Shown here piece by piece: positions 1 through 12,900 of a DNA stretch of 64,000 bases. The stretch lies in assembly GCA_013398175.1 (NCBI GenBank), contig VZRZ01006570.1:1-64000 (forward strand), read 5' to 3'. Made by a program: the position numbers and the translations under genes. The first letter of the stretch is position 1. Every line of letters starts with the position of its first letter. A model generated the notes under the pieces. The model saw only the letters and a list, made by a program, of their open reading frames with translations. It was not told the origin of the DNA and did not search any database. This DNA comes from Climacteris rufus (lineage: Eukaryota; Chordata; Aves; Passeriformes; Climacteridae).

Positions 1-345
1 TTAAACCTAAGGCATCACCAACAGGATGCAGCTCATTTCCCCACCACTCTCTGGGCCTGGCCAACCAGTCCAAGCTGTGGGCTGCCAGCTTTTCCAGGAG
101 TATGCTGTGGGAGATGGTGTCAAAGGCTTTGCTCAAGTCTAGGTAGACAACATCCACAGCCTTCCCAGCATCCACCACGTGGGTCACCTGGTCATAAAAG
201 GAGACCAGGTTGGTCAGGCAGGACCTGCCCCTCCTAAATCCATGCTGGCTGGGTCTGATCCTCTGGCCATCCTGTAGATGTTGTATGATCACACTCAAGA
301 TGATCTGTTCGATTATCTTGCTGGGCACCAAGGTCAGGCTCACAG
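1..345 (-). repeat. CR1 LINE fragment, reverse-transcriptase region (antisense)
   Basis: Read on the minus strand, this stretch is open from the finger region of the CR1 reverse transcriptase towards the palm, with short motifs such as LTNLVSFYDQVT and SKAFDT (the latter near 116-130). These are typical of the CR1 ORF2 product, which copies element RNA at the target site. The minus-strand frame stays open to the window edge, although residues after SLDW (left of about 60) no longer match the expected palm sequence, so the copy is internally deleted or diverged there. Similarity fades to the right near 345. The element is truncated on both sides within the window and has no CR1 3' tail here. 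It is a dead insertion, not a host gene. I am sure of the family and unsure of the subfamily. Confidence 0.85.
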
Positions 346-1557
346 GTCTTTGCTCACCAGCCTGCTTTGTTTGGTGCCTGTCTTGGCACATGTTTAGGAA
401 ATGTCCCAAGTATCCAGGTGTCTCTGAACCATCACAGTGTGCATGTCCTTTCACCAAGACAAAACTGAGAAGAGTCTGGCTGGGTGGCGAAACAATGAAG
501 GAGGAGTCAGCACAGAGAGGAGAAAACAGACCAAAAACTGCTCTAGAAATCCTCTCTTTGCTTGTTTGATTTGCAGTCTGAACAGCAAGGCCACCATCAT
601 CTCCTCGCTGTCTCCTACTCTGATTTATTTTCTCAAAGGAGAAATGCTTGGGAATAGGGACACCCTGGCTCCTTGGTACCCTTTTCACCTGCAATATGTA
701 CTGATGTATTTAATTTATATTGGTGCTTCCTCTGGCCTGCTGTTGTTTAACCCCTGCAGCTGAAAGTTGTGAGACTTCATTGCCATCCCCACTCATGGTT
801 TGGGAGCAAGCACCTAGCTGTGACAAGGCACAGTGAAAAGCAAGATAGTGCCCTTTGTCATGGCAATACAGGACACCAGACTAGGCAAACTGGGAAGGAA
901 AACCTGCCTTGTTCTCACTGAAGGAATAGGGGGAATCTACCAGTCTGGGTGTCTCACAGTGTTCAACTTTAAGTCATAGAAATTCAGACATAGAAACACA
1001 TGAAAAAAAGATTATTAGAAAAGCTGTGGTAGAGTCCAACTTAAACTCACATCCAGTATCAAAAATGAACATATTTCAGTTTTATTTCTGTCTCAATCTT
1101 TCTCCTTTCCCTCAAAGAGGGTATTTCAAGACATTAATAAAATATGTACAATTAGAGGAGAAGCTTACATTTTGGGGCAAAACAAGCTCAATAAATTAGT
1201 AACAGACAGACTTTTAACTAGAAATTCCAAATTCCACAAATAATGTGTTCAGATTTATTTTAAGTATGATAAAAATAAGTGTATGCAAGATGAAGTTTGT
1301 AGTATACAATTATCTCTATCATTCACCCCTCAAAAATCTCATAAGAGCCTTTAAGAGAAGACTGGCTAGTATTTGATTGACTGCAAATGATTTTGTTTCC
1401 AAAATACTGGTTGCAAAAGCAATATTTGTTTTAGTTTAAAGTATGTGTTTATGTCATATAGTTCCATATAATTTATTTAACATAACAGATTACTAATGAC
1501 TGGCCATATCCAATGTCCTTGGCTTTTGGCTTCTAACAACCTTGTATGAGTCCACAA
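346..1557. other. No recognised feature
   Basis: Single-copy-looking sequence, moderately GC-rich up to about 960 and AT-rich afterwards. Two overlapping short open frames near 210-763 begin in the CR1 fragment and are antisense or chance frames. No exon, RNA gene or repeat was recognised. Confidence 0.6.
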
Positions 1558-1740
1558 AATCGTGAAATCATAGAATGCTTTGCATTAGAAGGGATGTTAA
1601 AGATTATATAGTTCCAAGCCCTCTGCAGTGGGCAGGGATACCTTCAACTAGACCAGGTTGTTTAGTGCCCCATTCAACCTGACCTTGAACACTTCCACGG
1701 ATAGGCATTAATAACTTTTTTGGACAACCTGTTCCAGGAG
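1558..1740 (-). repeat. CR1 LINE 3' end (antisense)
   Basis: The plus strand begins with aatcatagaatg, the reverse complement of the CR1 terminal repeat (cattctatgatt). It continues with the known antisense CR1 3' UTR: a block resembling gggcagggataccttc, then a block on a two-word list of place-holders (accaggttg, ccattcaacctgaccttgaacacttcc). The element runs on the minus strand with its 3' terminus at about 1558. Many substitutions show that it is old. Similarity stops at 1740, where a different part of CR1 abuts. Confidence 0.85.
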
Positions 1741-1870
1741 TCTCCCGGATTGTGCACAGCTTGCCATACTACTTTCCCAGTAGATGTCTGGGTGGTTGAA
1801 GTCCCCCAGGAGGACAAGAGCCCGTGAGCACAATGCCTCCTTGCAGCTGGAGCAGGAAGTTCATCACCAG
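1741..1870 (-). repeat. CR1 endonuclease-region fragment (antisense)
   Basis: On the minus strand 1786-1821 translates to ALVLLGDFNHPD, which matches the GDFN-containing motif of the APE-type endonuclease at the N-terminal side of CR1 ORF2. This enzyme nicks the target DNA for target-primed reverse transcription. Only a short stretch is recognisable and no long open frame remains. Lying directly beside a 3' UTR fragment, it is either an internally deleted copy or a separate insertion. Confidence 0.65.
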
Positions 1871-2586
1871 AGAACTGGTATTATATAAGGCAGTGTGTCA
1901 AATAACAGGAACTCACACAGCTGTGGAGCCTTCCACATTTTGCATTTTGCAGAGTCATAGACCCATGGAGATGGACAAGAACCTTGGATCTCATGCCATC
2001 AAGGTTTCTACATCGCTGAGGATGAAGACTCCATAAACTCTCTGGAGTCTGTCTCATTGCTCTGTACCCACTGCAGCCTCTTCATGAAGTTGTGTACAAG
2101 AGTAACATCCCTCATCTCTGTCCTTGTCCTCATCTTTTTCACCCACTAATCCCCAGGCTGAACTAGCCCAGAACCCTCCACCTTCCTTTCTACACTCTCT
2201 GCTCAAGCTCCAGCCATTGTGGCGACCTTCCAGCAGACTATATCCTGAACATCAGACTTTGTCTGGTGCCAGGATGCAGACCTTGACCCTGAGCTTCCAG
2301 TATGGTCTCCCTCATGCTGAGCAGCAGGTCAAGACAGCGTCATCCTTGTTGCTGTTGTGATTGAGAAAGAGAATCCATCTTTGGCATAATTTGCTGCCAA
2401 GCCATGCAGACTCTTTCTGCCCACCAGAATTTCTCAATCTTTTATATAAGTTTCCTTTGGCACTTCATCACAGATTGTGTTGATCCTTAACATTCTGTAC
2501 ACGCAGGACATTGTATTTGCCCTCACTGAAGCTATGGTGGCTGACTTCCATCAGAAAATTTCTCAGCCTTTCAGAGGTCCTCCTGA
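1871..2586 (-). repeat. Possible old CR1-derived sequence
   Basis: This GC-richer block lies between two recognisable antisense CR1 pieces. Parts of it (around 2270-2420) resemble degraded antisense CR1 endonuclease sequence, but I cannot align it confidently. Open frames at 1824-2036 and 2124-2360 on the plus strand show no recognisable protein character. It may include unrelated sequence. Confidence 0.3.
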
Positions 2587-3130
2587 ATGGCTGCACTGCC
2601 CTCCAGAGTATTGGCTGTTCTCTACAAACCCATCTTTCCCACCCCCAGTTTGATATCAGCTGCAAACTTGCTAAAAGTGCACTCTGTCATACAATCTAGG
2701 TTGTCTGTAAAACATTTTATAGTTTTGCCTCTAGTCTCTTGCTGGATTTCACTACCTACTAATCACCAATAGCACTGATATATCACTTTGAGTCCCAAAG
2801 TCCAGACTATTTTCAACCCAATTTGTCATTTGCTTTATCAGGACATATCCTGCCAATCTGTCTACAAGGTTGATATCAGAAATCATATCATCTTGTTAAA
2901 GCCAAGGTGGACACCATCCCTTGTCCACAGCACCAACCATCTCAAAGAGTAGTACCTTGATCGGGCAGAATTGGTCCCTGATAGATCTGTTCTGGCTGTT
3001 CCCAGTCAATTTTTGTCTTGCAGGTGTCTAAAGGAAGTTAGTTTCAGTCTTTATTGCTGACTTAATGCCCTGCTGGTGACATCCTTTTGGAATATGCAGA
3101 GAGAAGTTTGACAGATGGTTGTTCTCCAAC
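2587..3130 (-). repeat. Decayed CR1 reverse-transcriptase fragment (antisense)
   Basis: Minus-strand codons at 2649-2684 read ECTFSKFAADIK, which corresponds to the CR1 catalytic box region usually reading FADD. Here the first catalytic aspartate position reads alanine, so the copy could not be active. Further right, about 2890-2935 (aaagccaaggtggacaccat) matches the antisense of the SKAFDT/LDF region. The frame is broken many times, which makes this one of the oldest CR1 pieces in the window. The right boundary is approximate, with support weakening after 2960. Confidence 0.6.
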
Positions 3131-4334
3131 TCATTTCCTTGCATTTCAGCAGCTGGGTCCCATTCGGGAAAATTCAGAACTGTCTTATGTAGTAATTATC
3201 CTTCAAACTTATTTATAATACATTAAATTATTCTCATAAATTGCACTACACAACTTTGTATGAAGCAGTGGCAAACCAAGAAAGTTAGAAAACATAATGT
3301 AGTAGTCCATCCTGACTTTTTTCTATGAAAATAAGAAGTGTAAGGTATTCAAATAAATCAGTAATGGAAGTTACCCAAATAAATCAGTAAGGGAGTCATA
3401 GCCAATGAAGAGATAAATTTCTGTGTCTTGAGGCTATAAATCTGATCAATTCTTGGGGTAAGAAACATGTATTGCTGGATTACATTTCATGTAATATCTA
3501 CATGTAATGTTCTCTCAAGTCTCTCTCAAGGAACATAGTAAGAAGCAATCCCAGGAAAAATGAGAATGAAATATGCTGTCTTGTGTGTTAAGACAAAAAT
3601 CAACCCAAAGGTCCAGTCCTACAGGATTTCTGAAATGGTCTGGGCAGGCAAATGTTACTACTCTGATAGTACTGAATGAACAAGGCTGTCTGTGGTGGCC
3701 TTGTGGCAGGGCTGTAACAACTTCTCTGAGCACTGCATTAGCACTGCATTATCTTTCACAAGCCTAAAGGAGACATGTTAAACATGGATTCATATCCTGA
3801 ACTAAAATAAGACATTTTAATGGAGATTTGATTCTTCTGCTAAAATCAATGCAGTTGTTAAGAGTTTTCGTTTATTCCTTTGTGCCTCCCTGCCCTAGTC
3901 TACACTTCTAGTATGTCATAAATTGCTGAATGACCTGTAGAGCTGCCAGTGGGCACCGGATATTTACAGATGGTATGCTTTATCGTGGTATTCTCAAAAC
4001 TGCGATGTTGCAGGCCATAATATCAGTTTAACATTGGGTTTTTATCACTGCTTTCTGTGGGACATCAAATGAATTTGAGTGTGAAACATAGAAGCCTTCT
4101 CACTGCCTTTTATCTATGAGGCTGTCAGGATTGTGTCTTTGCAAGAGCAGGTGGGTAAAATATTTTAATATCCCAACTTTACTTAAAAATATATATGGTG
4201 ACAGCAGTGCACTACTCCCTTCATGATCAGGGCAGGCTCAAAAGCAAGGAAAGCTTACAATAAACCAGTAATATGTTCTAAGAGTCATGTAATCACACAA
4301 GGACAGAAGCTTTTTAAGGTATAAAAAGCGCTGA
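3131..4334. other. No recognised feature apart from a short tandem repeat
   Basis: AT-rich unique-looking sequence. A 19-base motif (caaataaatcagtaa plus a variable tail) occurs twice at 3350-3368 and 3376-3394, 26 bases apart, a small local duplication. No gene seen. Confidence 0.6.
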
Positions 4335-4790
4335 AGGAGTTATCTAGTCCTACTCCCTGCCTAAAGCAGGGCTAATGAAAACTGGTTGCTCAGAACCCTG
4401 TTCAGCTGACACTTGAGCATCTCTAGACTTGGAGACACATATGGCCTCTCTGATTTTCTACTGTCATGAAGAAAAGGTGTTCTTAATGTTAAACCAGAAT
4501 TTCCTGTGTTCAGAATTGTGCTTGTTGCTTCCTGTCCTTTCACCTTCAACATGACAGCAGTGAGTTCTCCCCTTCCCCTTCTCTACCCTAGGCCAAACCT
4601 TCTCAGCAGCCTCTACTTCCCTTGTCCATCCTTTTCTATAGTCCTGGCCATCCTGCAGACCCTGCACCAGACTCATTACTATGTATCAGTACCTCTCCTG
4701 CACTGCGAGTCCAAATCTGGACCCTGCATTTTTTGTGCATTTTCACTAGTGCTGAAAATTGGAGTTGCATACTGAAGCACCCCAAAATGC
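4335..4790 (-). repeat. CR1 LINE 3' part (antisense)
   Basis: Antisense CR1 3' UTR. The block ttatctagtcctactccctgc at 4340 is the usual start of the antisense 3' region, followed by remnants of the 'ctgttca..tgagcatctc' and 'gaatttcctgtgttcag..ttgtgcttgttgc' blocks. Around 4690-4755 the words cctctcctgcactg, gagtccaaatctggaccctgca and cactagtgctgaa match the inner 3' UTR. A central segment near 4560-4640 is diverged or replaced. The element is on the minus strand. The 134-codon open frame at 4622-5026 on the plus strand is an antisense frame that starts in this repeat. Confidence 0.75.
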
Positions 4791-7700
4791 ATGAAGCCAC
4801 CACAAAACATATCTCTTACATGCTGTTTCCAGCCCTGCATCCCTTAATCAGGCAAATCAGACGAAATTTGGGAAAGGTTCATCCGCCTGATAAAGGACTT
4901 CACGGCTCCTTTATTATTTTTGTATTACAAAGATCTGGAACCAGAAGTTTTGTCCGCCCAGCAAATGTGAAGGACATGCCCTTCAACAAAAAGTGTTGTG
5001 TCACATCTCTATCAAGTAAGGTTTAGTGAGGATTTTATATCTGTGTTAGAACTCCTCCTCTTAACAGACTTCTGAGCTGAGCTATTCTAAATGACAGAGC
5101 TGCAATACAACCTTGATATCTTGACAGACCATGAACATGCTTTGCTGGTCTGACTTTTAGTGTTCATGAAACATAAATTGAGACTGAGACCTGATACCTC
5201 TAGCTGAAAGCTCACAGCTGTAAGAAGTTCTATCCCTATATGTAGATAAAAAATATATCTATTTTAATATACTTGCTGGCACCTAGGTGTCATTTTTTCC
5301 CCTTGCTGAATATAAAACTGGCTGATATAGATATTTGAGATTGATGTGCTGCAAGCAAAATAGTCTGTGCCAGCAAGAGCAGGATTCTCAGTTATGATAT
5401 TTCCAATACAAAATATGCCCAAATGAGTTGGCAATATAAATTTTCTGCAGGAGCTTTGAAATTAAGTTAACAGAGCATTGCATTTTTGTCAAAACATGTG
5501 TAGCTCACACAGAGACTCAGACCACCTAATTTGTCAATTAATAGACATTAGTAGATCTGGATTATATATTTGGCTTCCCAGGCTCCTAACCTAATGTACA
5601 CATTCATTGAACCATTCATTTTGTTGCTCTTCTATTGAATCTGCTCCACTCACCTCAACAGGGAGGAAACCTAAAGTTGTTTACATTTCCTGCTGCAGGA
5701 TGTAAGGGGAGAACAGTTAAATCTGCTTTCTCATTCCAATCAACTATAAAGCTGCTCTAATATTAATAATCTAAAATGCTGCAAAAATCTTTATTGCCAA
5801 TTCATATATTCTGTACCTATATATGGGCAGTCCATTGTAAATATATGCAGAAATAAACAAATTTATTTTCTGTTTGCACTTCTGTGTGCTTTGGATAAAT
5901 CACAGAAAACTAGGGCACATACAAAGTACTGCGTGCACTGACCTCAGTGCACCTAATTTCTTTAGCTGCTCATGAACTGATCTGACACTGGCAAAATCAA
6001 TCACAAATGAGATATTTTCATGGAAAGCCTTACATTCTTTTAATCCTAAAATTTGTTAGCTTGGATCTGTGTGAATGGAGATTTGCTTATTCTTGGAGAA
6101 GTAAGTATACAGAAGGTAGACACTTGTGGAGTGATATTATCTGTCAATATACGAACACAGAAATATTTGACTGCTACTATATTTAATTTTTAATACTGGT
6201 TACTGTTAAGTATTCTAGATACTTAAAATATCACCAAAAGTAGCCTGTCCTTTACTGAATAGCTTGGAAATGTGTGCCAAGACAGGAAAAACAGGCTGTC
6301 ATGGAGACTCCAGCCATGGCGGTGTAGTGCTGGCCATGAAGCCCTGTTGGGGTGGTGGGATTAGGATGAGCTTGGTTCCAGGCACGTCAGACCAATGTGC
6401 AAACCCCCTCATGTTGTTCCACTGATCCTCCCCAAAACACATTGGTCAAAAAGCACCAAAGGTGTTTGAGTGCTATATCTGTTGTGTGCCTTTTAATCCG
6501 TGATTGGCACAGGGTTATATTTTTTTAAATATCCGTTTCTTTCAGGAGTTAACCCTCTTGTTAGATCACTTAATTTTGTGATATAATTGTGATGATGAAT
6601 ATAAGTTTTGCTCTTTACCATGTCCTCTTTTTCTGTGTGTTTGTCTCTCTACTTCTGCAGTGTAGGTAGACTATAATGACTCCAGCATTTTATATCTGCT
6701 TGATGTAAGGGAAGTCATATTTTATAAATGAATGGATTTTTTAAAACCAAAATGTAATGTTGCTGGCTAGATCATATATTTTCCCCCTTTAATTTAAACA
6801 AGGACATGCAGAATGCATATAATGTACGGTTTAATCTGCCAGCTGGAACATCAGACTTATTGTTAATTTGCTATATATTCTTCATATATATAAAATGCAG
6901 AAAGATTTAAAAAATATATTTATTATTTTCTTCATATGCCTCTTTGGTTTAAATAAATAAAAAAAAAAGAGTTGTAAATTATGAAGTGTACGTCTTACCA
7001 AGGGTACAGAACAGAGTTGAAATAAGGAATTCCCTCTGCTTGATTATACAAAATGCAATACAATTATATTTGGTTTCTTCTTGGTTTAATTTAATTTAAC
7101 CCCTTAGTATAGATCCATTCACTGTATTTAATTTAGCTGTAATACACTGTAGCAAATATTTTCCAAAAAAGAAAGATTGATGAGTTGAAGACATATCATA
7201 AGCTTCCTATTTTCCACCTTACCTTCTTACCAGCTTTATTGTTTTGGTTTCATTAAAACTTTCAAGGCGAAAATGAGAGCTCTGAAAATGTTCTTGTTTT
7301 CGCAACCTTAGTAAAGAGTTTTCTTATTTATTGAGACACAATCCTAAACCTGCTAAAATCACAGGGCCTACCTCCCAGGGCTGCCCCCAGCCCCACTGGC
7401 ATCACTGCTGGGACTCTGCCTGCCCGGCGAGGGGCTGCACAAGGCTCATGCCCCAGGCACACAAGGGGACCTGCTGGCTCACCTCTCCTCCTGCCCTCTT
7501 CTATCTGCCCTTTTGCACATTGGCTGCAACCCTCAGAGCAATGTCCAGCTGACAGTTATCCAAGCCTGAGGGAATACAACTACACCTAGGCTGTGAGAAA
7601 ATGCTCCTGCTGCTCAAGGAGCCCAGATTGGGTGAGGAATACAGGAAAAGTGACCACCCTTCTTTGTCAACATGCAAGAAACCTGTACTGAAATCCCACT

Positions 7701-9879
7701 TCTGACTCCATCTGTGTGACACAATACTTGTTTGTCATCACTAGTGTTCAAAACCTTAAGAAATAAGACTCAGAAGGAAAGGATATCTTCTTATCCACTT
7801 ACGAGATTTTGATAAAGGGCTAGTATTTTGTGATCTTTATTATCTGGGAATTAGATCATATACTTTCTTTAGAAAGTTTCTAATGAAAGCATTAAATATT
7901 CCAGGATTTCAAGGGAAACAAAAGATCTGGAATCACTGCCTTAGTCACCATTCTAGTGACATTGACAAATGTACAACTAGTTTATATGGAGCAGATATTT
8001 TTCTCCACTCTTACTCCAGTCTCCATTCTGGCAAAACTGCTTCTGGAGAAACTGAAAGAAATTTTTCTGGGAATGAAAAATCAACATGACACTTCCATCA
8101 TGTGTTGAGAGATGTAATTTGCCTCTACAAGCACAGATTAGGTAGAGATAGAGACTTCATATCTATATTCTCTGTCAGGTGTATACTCTTCACACTCTAA
8201 AAATGAAGCTGTAAGAACGGAATAAAATAATAAATGCATAATAAAAAATATGAACTTCTAAGACGGCATTTTTTACTAGCATAAACTGAAATGCAGGAGT
8301 TCAGGGGAGAAAGGAAGATAAATTCTTCAGAAGTACTTTTTTTTTTTTCCTGGAAGCTGAAGAAAATAACACAGTTTTTGGCCACCTAAAGATCTGACCT
8401 TTGTTTTCTACTGCAGTGTTAAATGAACAGCTCAGCACAAGACTTTCTAATCCTGATTTGCTTTATAAACCTGTAGATTGGTTGCAGCTTGAGGCATTCC
8501 AGCAATGTCAATATCATCCTGAATGAAGGTGTAACACTGTGCTTTGTTTTCTATAAGCTCTAGGTTTTGATATTTCTGATCTTTGTTTTTAAACTGCAGA
8601 ATATCCAAGTCACAAAGCTGTAGATATTTTTACATTTTACAACCTTATGTGAGGCTAATGACACAAATGCCTTTGTCTAGGATGGCTACCAACGTTAGTG
8701 TATTGGGACCAATGACTCAGTCAGTGCCTTGCTTGAGATTAAGTGTGGCAACCTGCATTTTCATCACAAATCAGCAGGAAAAGCAGCATATTATACAAAC
8801 CTTAGCACTTTAGCAAAGCTTTAGGCAAGGCCAATATGAACAAAAAAGCAAGAGAGAAGCACTGGTGCAAGCCAAGGGCTGTATTCCATAATACTATTCA
8901 CAAACCCCTCAAGAGTGCAGCATCTGTAGCAGGGATGGAGGTGTGCAGGGGTCAGCATCACTGTGTCATACTAATGATCAGGCCAGTTTATTCATCATGG
9001 CTAAAGAATCATGCTGGAGGGCTGCCTGGGGGACACCGAGTAACACGGAAAGCCCCATGGAGACCAGGTGTGCCGGGGCCACTGCCAGCTCACATGTATT
9101 GATCTGAGGTATCTAGGGCCAGAGCCTTAGGGAAATAAAAGCAGTGTGAGCCTGAGGATTGCTGGAGACTGTATTGGTTCCCACAGCTTCTTTAGGCTTT
9201 TATGTAGCCTTTGTGTAGCTGGCAAGGTAAGCTTTACCATGTGCTAATCAGGCTACCTTAAAACCCAACGCTTTGCAGCATGCCTTGTTCATGACAGTCA
9301 TAGAGGGCATGGAACAGAGCAGAGCCTGGATGGGTAGCTGAAGAAGGACTAAACTACAGTAGTAAGCAGGATCAGGATCAGTATTCCTGTTAACTTGTCA
9401 AATCCACTTGCTAGATTTAATCTGACCTTACTGGGATTTACTCAGATGCCTGTATACATGAGCTTGCAACGCACTTATCTGGACACTAAGGTCAAAGGAA
9501 GTAGAACAAGTATTTGGTACTTAGAATTAAATGCTCTTGAATTTAAGCATTCTTTCTTGAAATTATGAGCTTAAAATACATAAAGAACAAATAAACTTGT
9601 ATATAATATCCTTTTTTGTGATGTTTCCTGGAGAAATACTTGAGAAGAGTGAAAGACACTTATAGTGTCGTATTTTTCGTTTTACTTTTCTAAGGAAGCT
9701 GAAAATAGTGGTAGCTAATAGGGTAAAAGAAGAATGAATTTCTGAGCCCAGCAGGTAAACCTTTGTATATGGGAGAAATTTTATAGCAGTTTATGTTCAA
9801 TCTTGTAAAAAAGTATATTGAGTAGAACTAATGCAAGTCCTTAAAGCAATTCTTCTCTTTAAGTGTTAGGGAAAGATGC
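4791..9879. other. No recognised feature
   Basis: About 5 kb of AT-rich unique-looking DNA. GC-richer islands occur at about 6290-6440, 7355-7560 and 8930-9110; each lacks splice-site-bounded open frames or motifs I can name. Short poly-A and poly-T runs occur (for example 6958-6968 and 8337-8349). Confidence 0.55.
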
Positions 9880-9960
9880 AGGGTTGGGATTTTTTTGTTA
9901 TGTTTTGGGTTTTATTGGGAATTTTTTGTGGTTTTTGGGTTTTGAAGTTTCTTTTCTCAT
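9880..9960. repeat. T/G-rich low-complexity tract
   Basis: Irregular runs of T interrupted by G (ttttttgttatgttttgggt and similar), with few C or A bases. Simple-sequence DNA without a fixed unit. Confidence 0.6.
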
Positions 9961-12900
9961 TTAGTTAAAATCAGTAAATCTGGTCTTTTTATTGCCGTTT
10001 GAAGCAAATAGGAAATTATTTTCTGGAAACCATAAAATTCCCATAGCTTGGGAAGTAAGGGCATTTATAGCCATTTAAAACTGATTTATATTTGTTATGT
10101 ATATTTTATTATCCTTCCTATACAGGCAGGTAAAGCACCTTTGTAGCGATTAAAATGTCCACACTTAGACAATTATCCCTTTCTAAACACATCAGTAAAG
10201 CAGGTCAGATTTCTATAAGAGATGAAGTCTGAAAAATTTATTCAATTTGCACAAAAACCTATTTTTAAAGCACAAGTGAAACTTTCAATGAAGATATTAA
10301 AGTGTTATAAACAAGGTCATGTCTATGCTGCAGTGCCTGGGTGGTACTGCAGATACAGCTGAGCTGTCCAAGTGACAGCCCAGTGTAAGCTGATTATCTT
10401 CCAATTGGTGTTGGTATCTCAGCTGCTGTGAGCAGAGGACAGGTGATGTGGATCTATGCTACACCTCAGCTCCTCCTTTTTGGAGTTGGACAAGTGCAGT
10501 ATTCTCAAAGGGATTTTCCAGATGCCATCACTATTTTGAAAGTCAAAAATAGAATATCGTTTGCCTGAAGGGTGAAAAAGGATGTTTTTATTTTTGGCTT
10601 GGAATATTTTTTTAAAATAAAAATTAATTTTCCATTAACAAATATATGTTATGAGTACATTGCCCAAGGAAGGATGTTCTAGAACATTTTTCCAGTATCA
10701 GCAGTGAGTAAAAAGTATCCCAAATCCAAACTAAAACAATGAACTTGAAAAAATTGCCTACAGTAGCAAAAGGCTACTCTTGTTTTTCCCAGGTTTGTAA
10801 TCTGTTTTTGTTCATGGGATGCATGAGAGTTATATGTGACCTGCTCTGGGGAATCACATCTGGAATATAAAAACAGATGGCTTCAAACCAAAGAATGGCT
10901 TTGCATTGTATGCAAATGAGAAGCATATTCTCTTTGCACTCCTGATGACATTCAGCAATAATTACCATTACTGGAATAAGCAAGAAATGCTACATTTGTT
11001 TTTGGTAAAAAGGAAATATTTATGTTAATGTTTCTTGCTTACTCCAGCATCGGTACAGTTTAAACAATCTGTATTCAGATGTTTCACTTCAGATCATATC
11101 TCCTTCTGAGCACAAGAGAGTGGGTGTTTGCCATGGGAGATACTGTATTCTAAATAACTACAACAAAAACAAAAAAGAAGGAAACAACTTTGGAAAGATG
11201 AAGGGACAGTTCAAGAATCACATGGTAAATCATGACAGAGCTAGGATAATACCCAGATTTCTCAGTTCTGGCTCAGTAATCACATCTAATGGATATGCTG
11301 CTTCTCAATGCATAACATGAACGTACAGTACTTAAAAGAGAATGCACCAGACATTTCTGTGTTACTGACTTGAACTAAATCCAAGGGGCATTTAAATCTG
11401 AACAAACAAGACTTTAAAAAATAATCCCTAGTATAAATACTGACAGAGTAGTTATGTTTTCAGGTCTGTGAGCACAGAAAATGTACTGAAAATATCCCTG
11501 TCACTAAAGCAGGTTGTGCCTTTTGAGAGGAATTTCATAATTTTCTTGCAGCATTTGCAGATGCAAAAGGTGCAACAGGGGGTTTTGGAAATGTACTTCC
11601 TGTACTATGCGGTTTTAAACACTAATAATCAGATAAGGCACTAATAGGCTTTCCACAACTATTGCTGAACATAGTGATGCCTAGTGTCAGGGGATGACAA
11701 GTTTACAGATTAGAAAATGAAACATACAGAATATTTTATGGAGCTCAAGGGACTGCCTTTGGTCAGCAGGAAAAAGGTGAGTCCCTGAGTATCACACAAG
11801 AATTGTCTATATTGTCTATATTTACATTCGCCTCTTCAGGGACTGCAGGAAGCTTGGTGCTCTAGTGACACCTGGGAATTCATAATCATGTTGCCTTTAA
11901 GGATCTCAGACTCAAGCCATTCTGCTTACATTATGTGCTCACCCATGTAGCACAAACTGTTCCTCTTTTCTGGGAAACCTTCAAACCCATGTGTTTGCCT
12001 TGCACTGGCCACAGGTCAACTCCTGGACAGGGTGCACGGGATGCAGCCATGCAGCTGTGTTGTGTGAGAATAAGCTACTCTATGCACACTGTCAGCTGTG
12101 CCCTGATAACAAGATATGCCCAAGAATTCATTTACAGGGTAACCAGTGAGGTTGCCCTGGATGCACTTCCCAGATGTCCCTGTTACATACCAGCATCCAC
12201 TAGCACTAGAAGAGGTTTTAGTGCTAGTGACGTTCATCTTGGTTGAAAAAGAAATATAAGATAAGATTTTCAATGTATCCTGGCTAAATTACAGCTGACT
12301 AGTAATTTAGAATAATATACTAACTTCACTTTACAATATTCCTGATTTGCCTTTTAATTTTAATGACTGAAGTAAAAATTTGTACCATCTGGAAACTCTT
12401 GCTTTATTTTTCCCCATGTTTTCTGAGGTAGCTTATTTAATTACTTGGCAAATGGTCTGCCTAACGCCACTACATCTTGTCAATAATTTGTATGCAAAAG
12501 ATGAACTCTTGTGTGAGTGATAGTTCCTTTGAGAGAAAGACAGCAAAGAGCTTTAGCTGAAAAAAATGTAAGCATCTTGTAAATATGTTGCTGAAGCACT
12601 TGTTCTAAACGGTGTATCCACAGAGACTTGTATTAATGATCCAAAATACCAGAACAGGATGAAAAATTACTTAAATGCTGCTGCAGTTTTGTAGCTTGAA
12701 GTGCAGCCAGGGACAGCTGTAAAACAGAAAGGCAGTGTGGTGAGCAGGAGCAAAGACTGCTGGAGAGGCAAGTGGCAGGACAGGTATATCAGAGCTGGGG
12801 AATCACTGGGCATCACAGGTGGAAGGGAATGCAGGCTTCAAATGGAGGTGGCTGTGCAGATCTTCAGGCCAAATTCACAGAAGCACCTATGTAGCTGCAG

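Noticed and set aside
4622..5026. 134-codon plus-strand open frame
   Set aside because: It begins inside an antisense CR1 3' UTR and has no recognisable protein motifs; a chance frame.
7331..7722. GC-rich patch with open frames on both strands, considered as an exon or CpG island
   Set aside because: Few CpG dinucleotides, no recognisable protein motif and no consistent splice sites.
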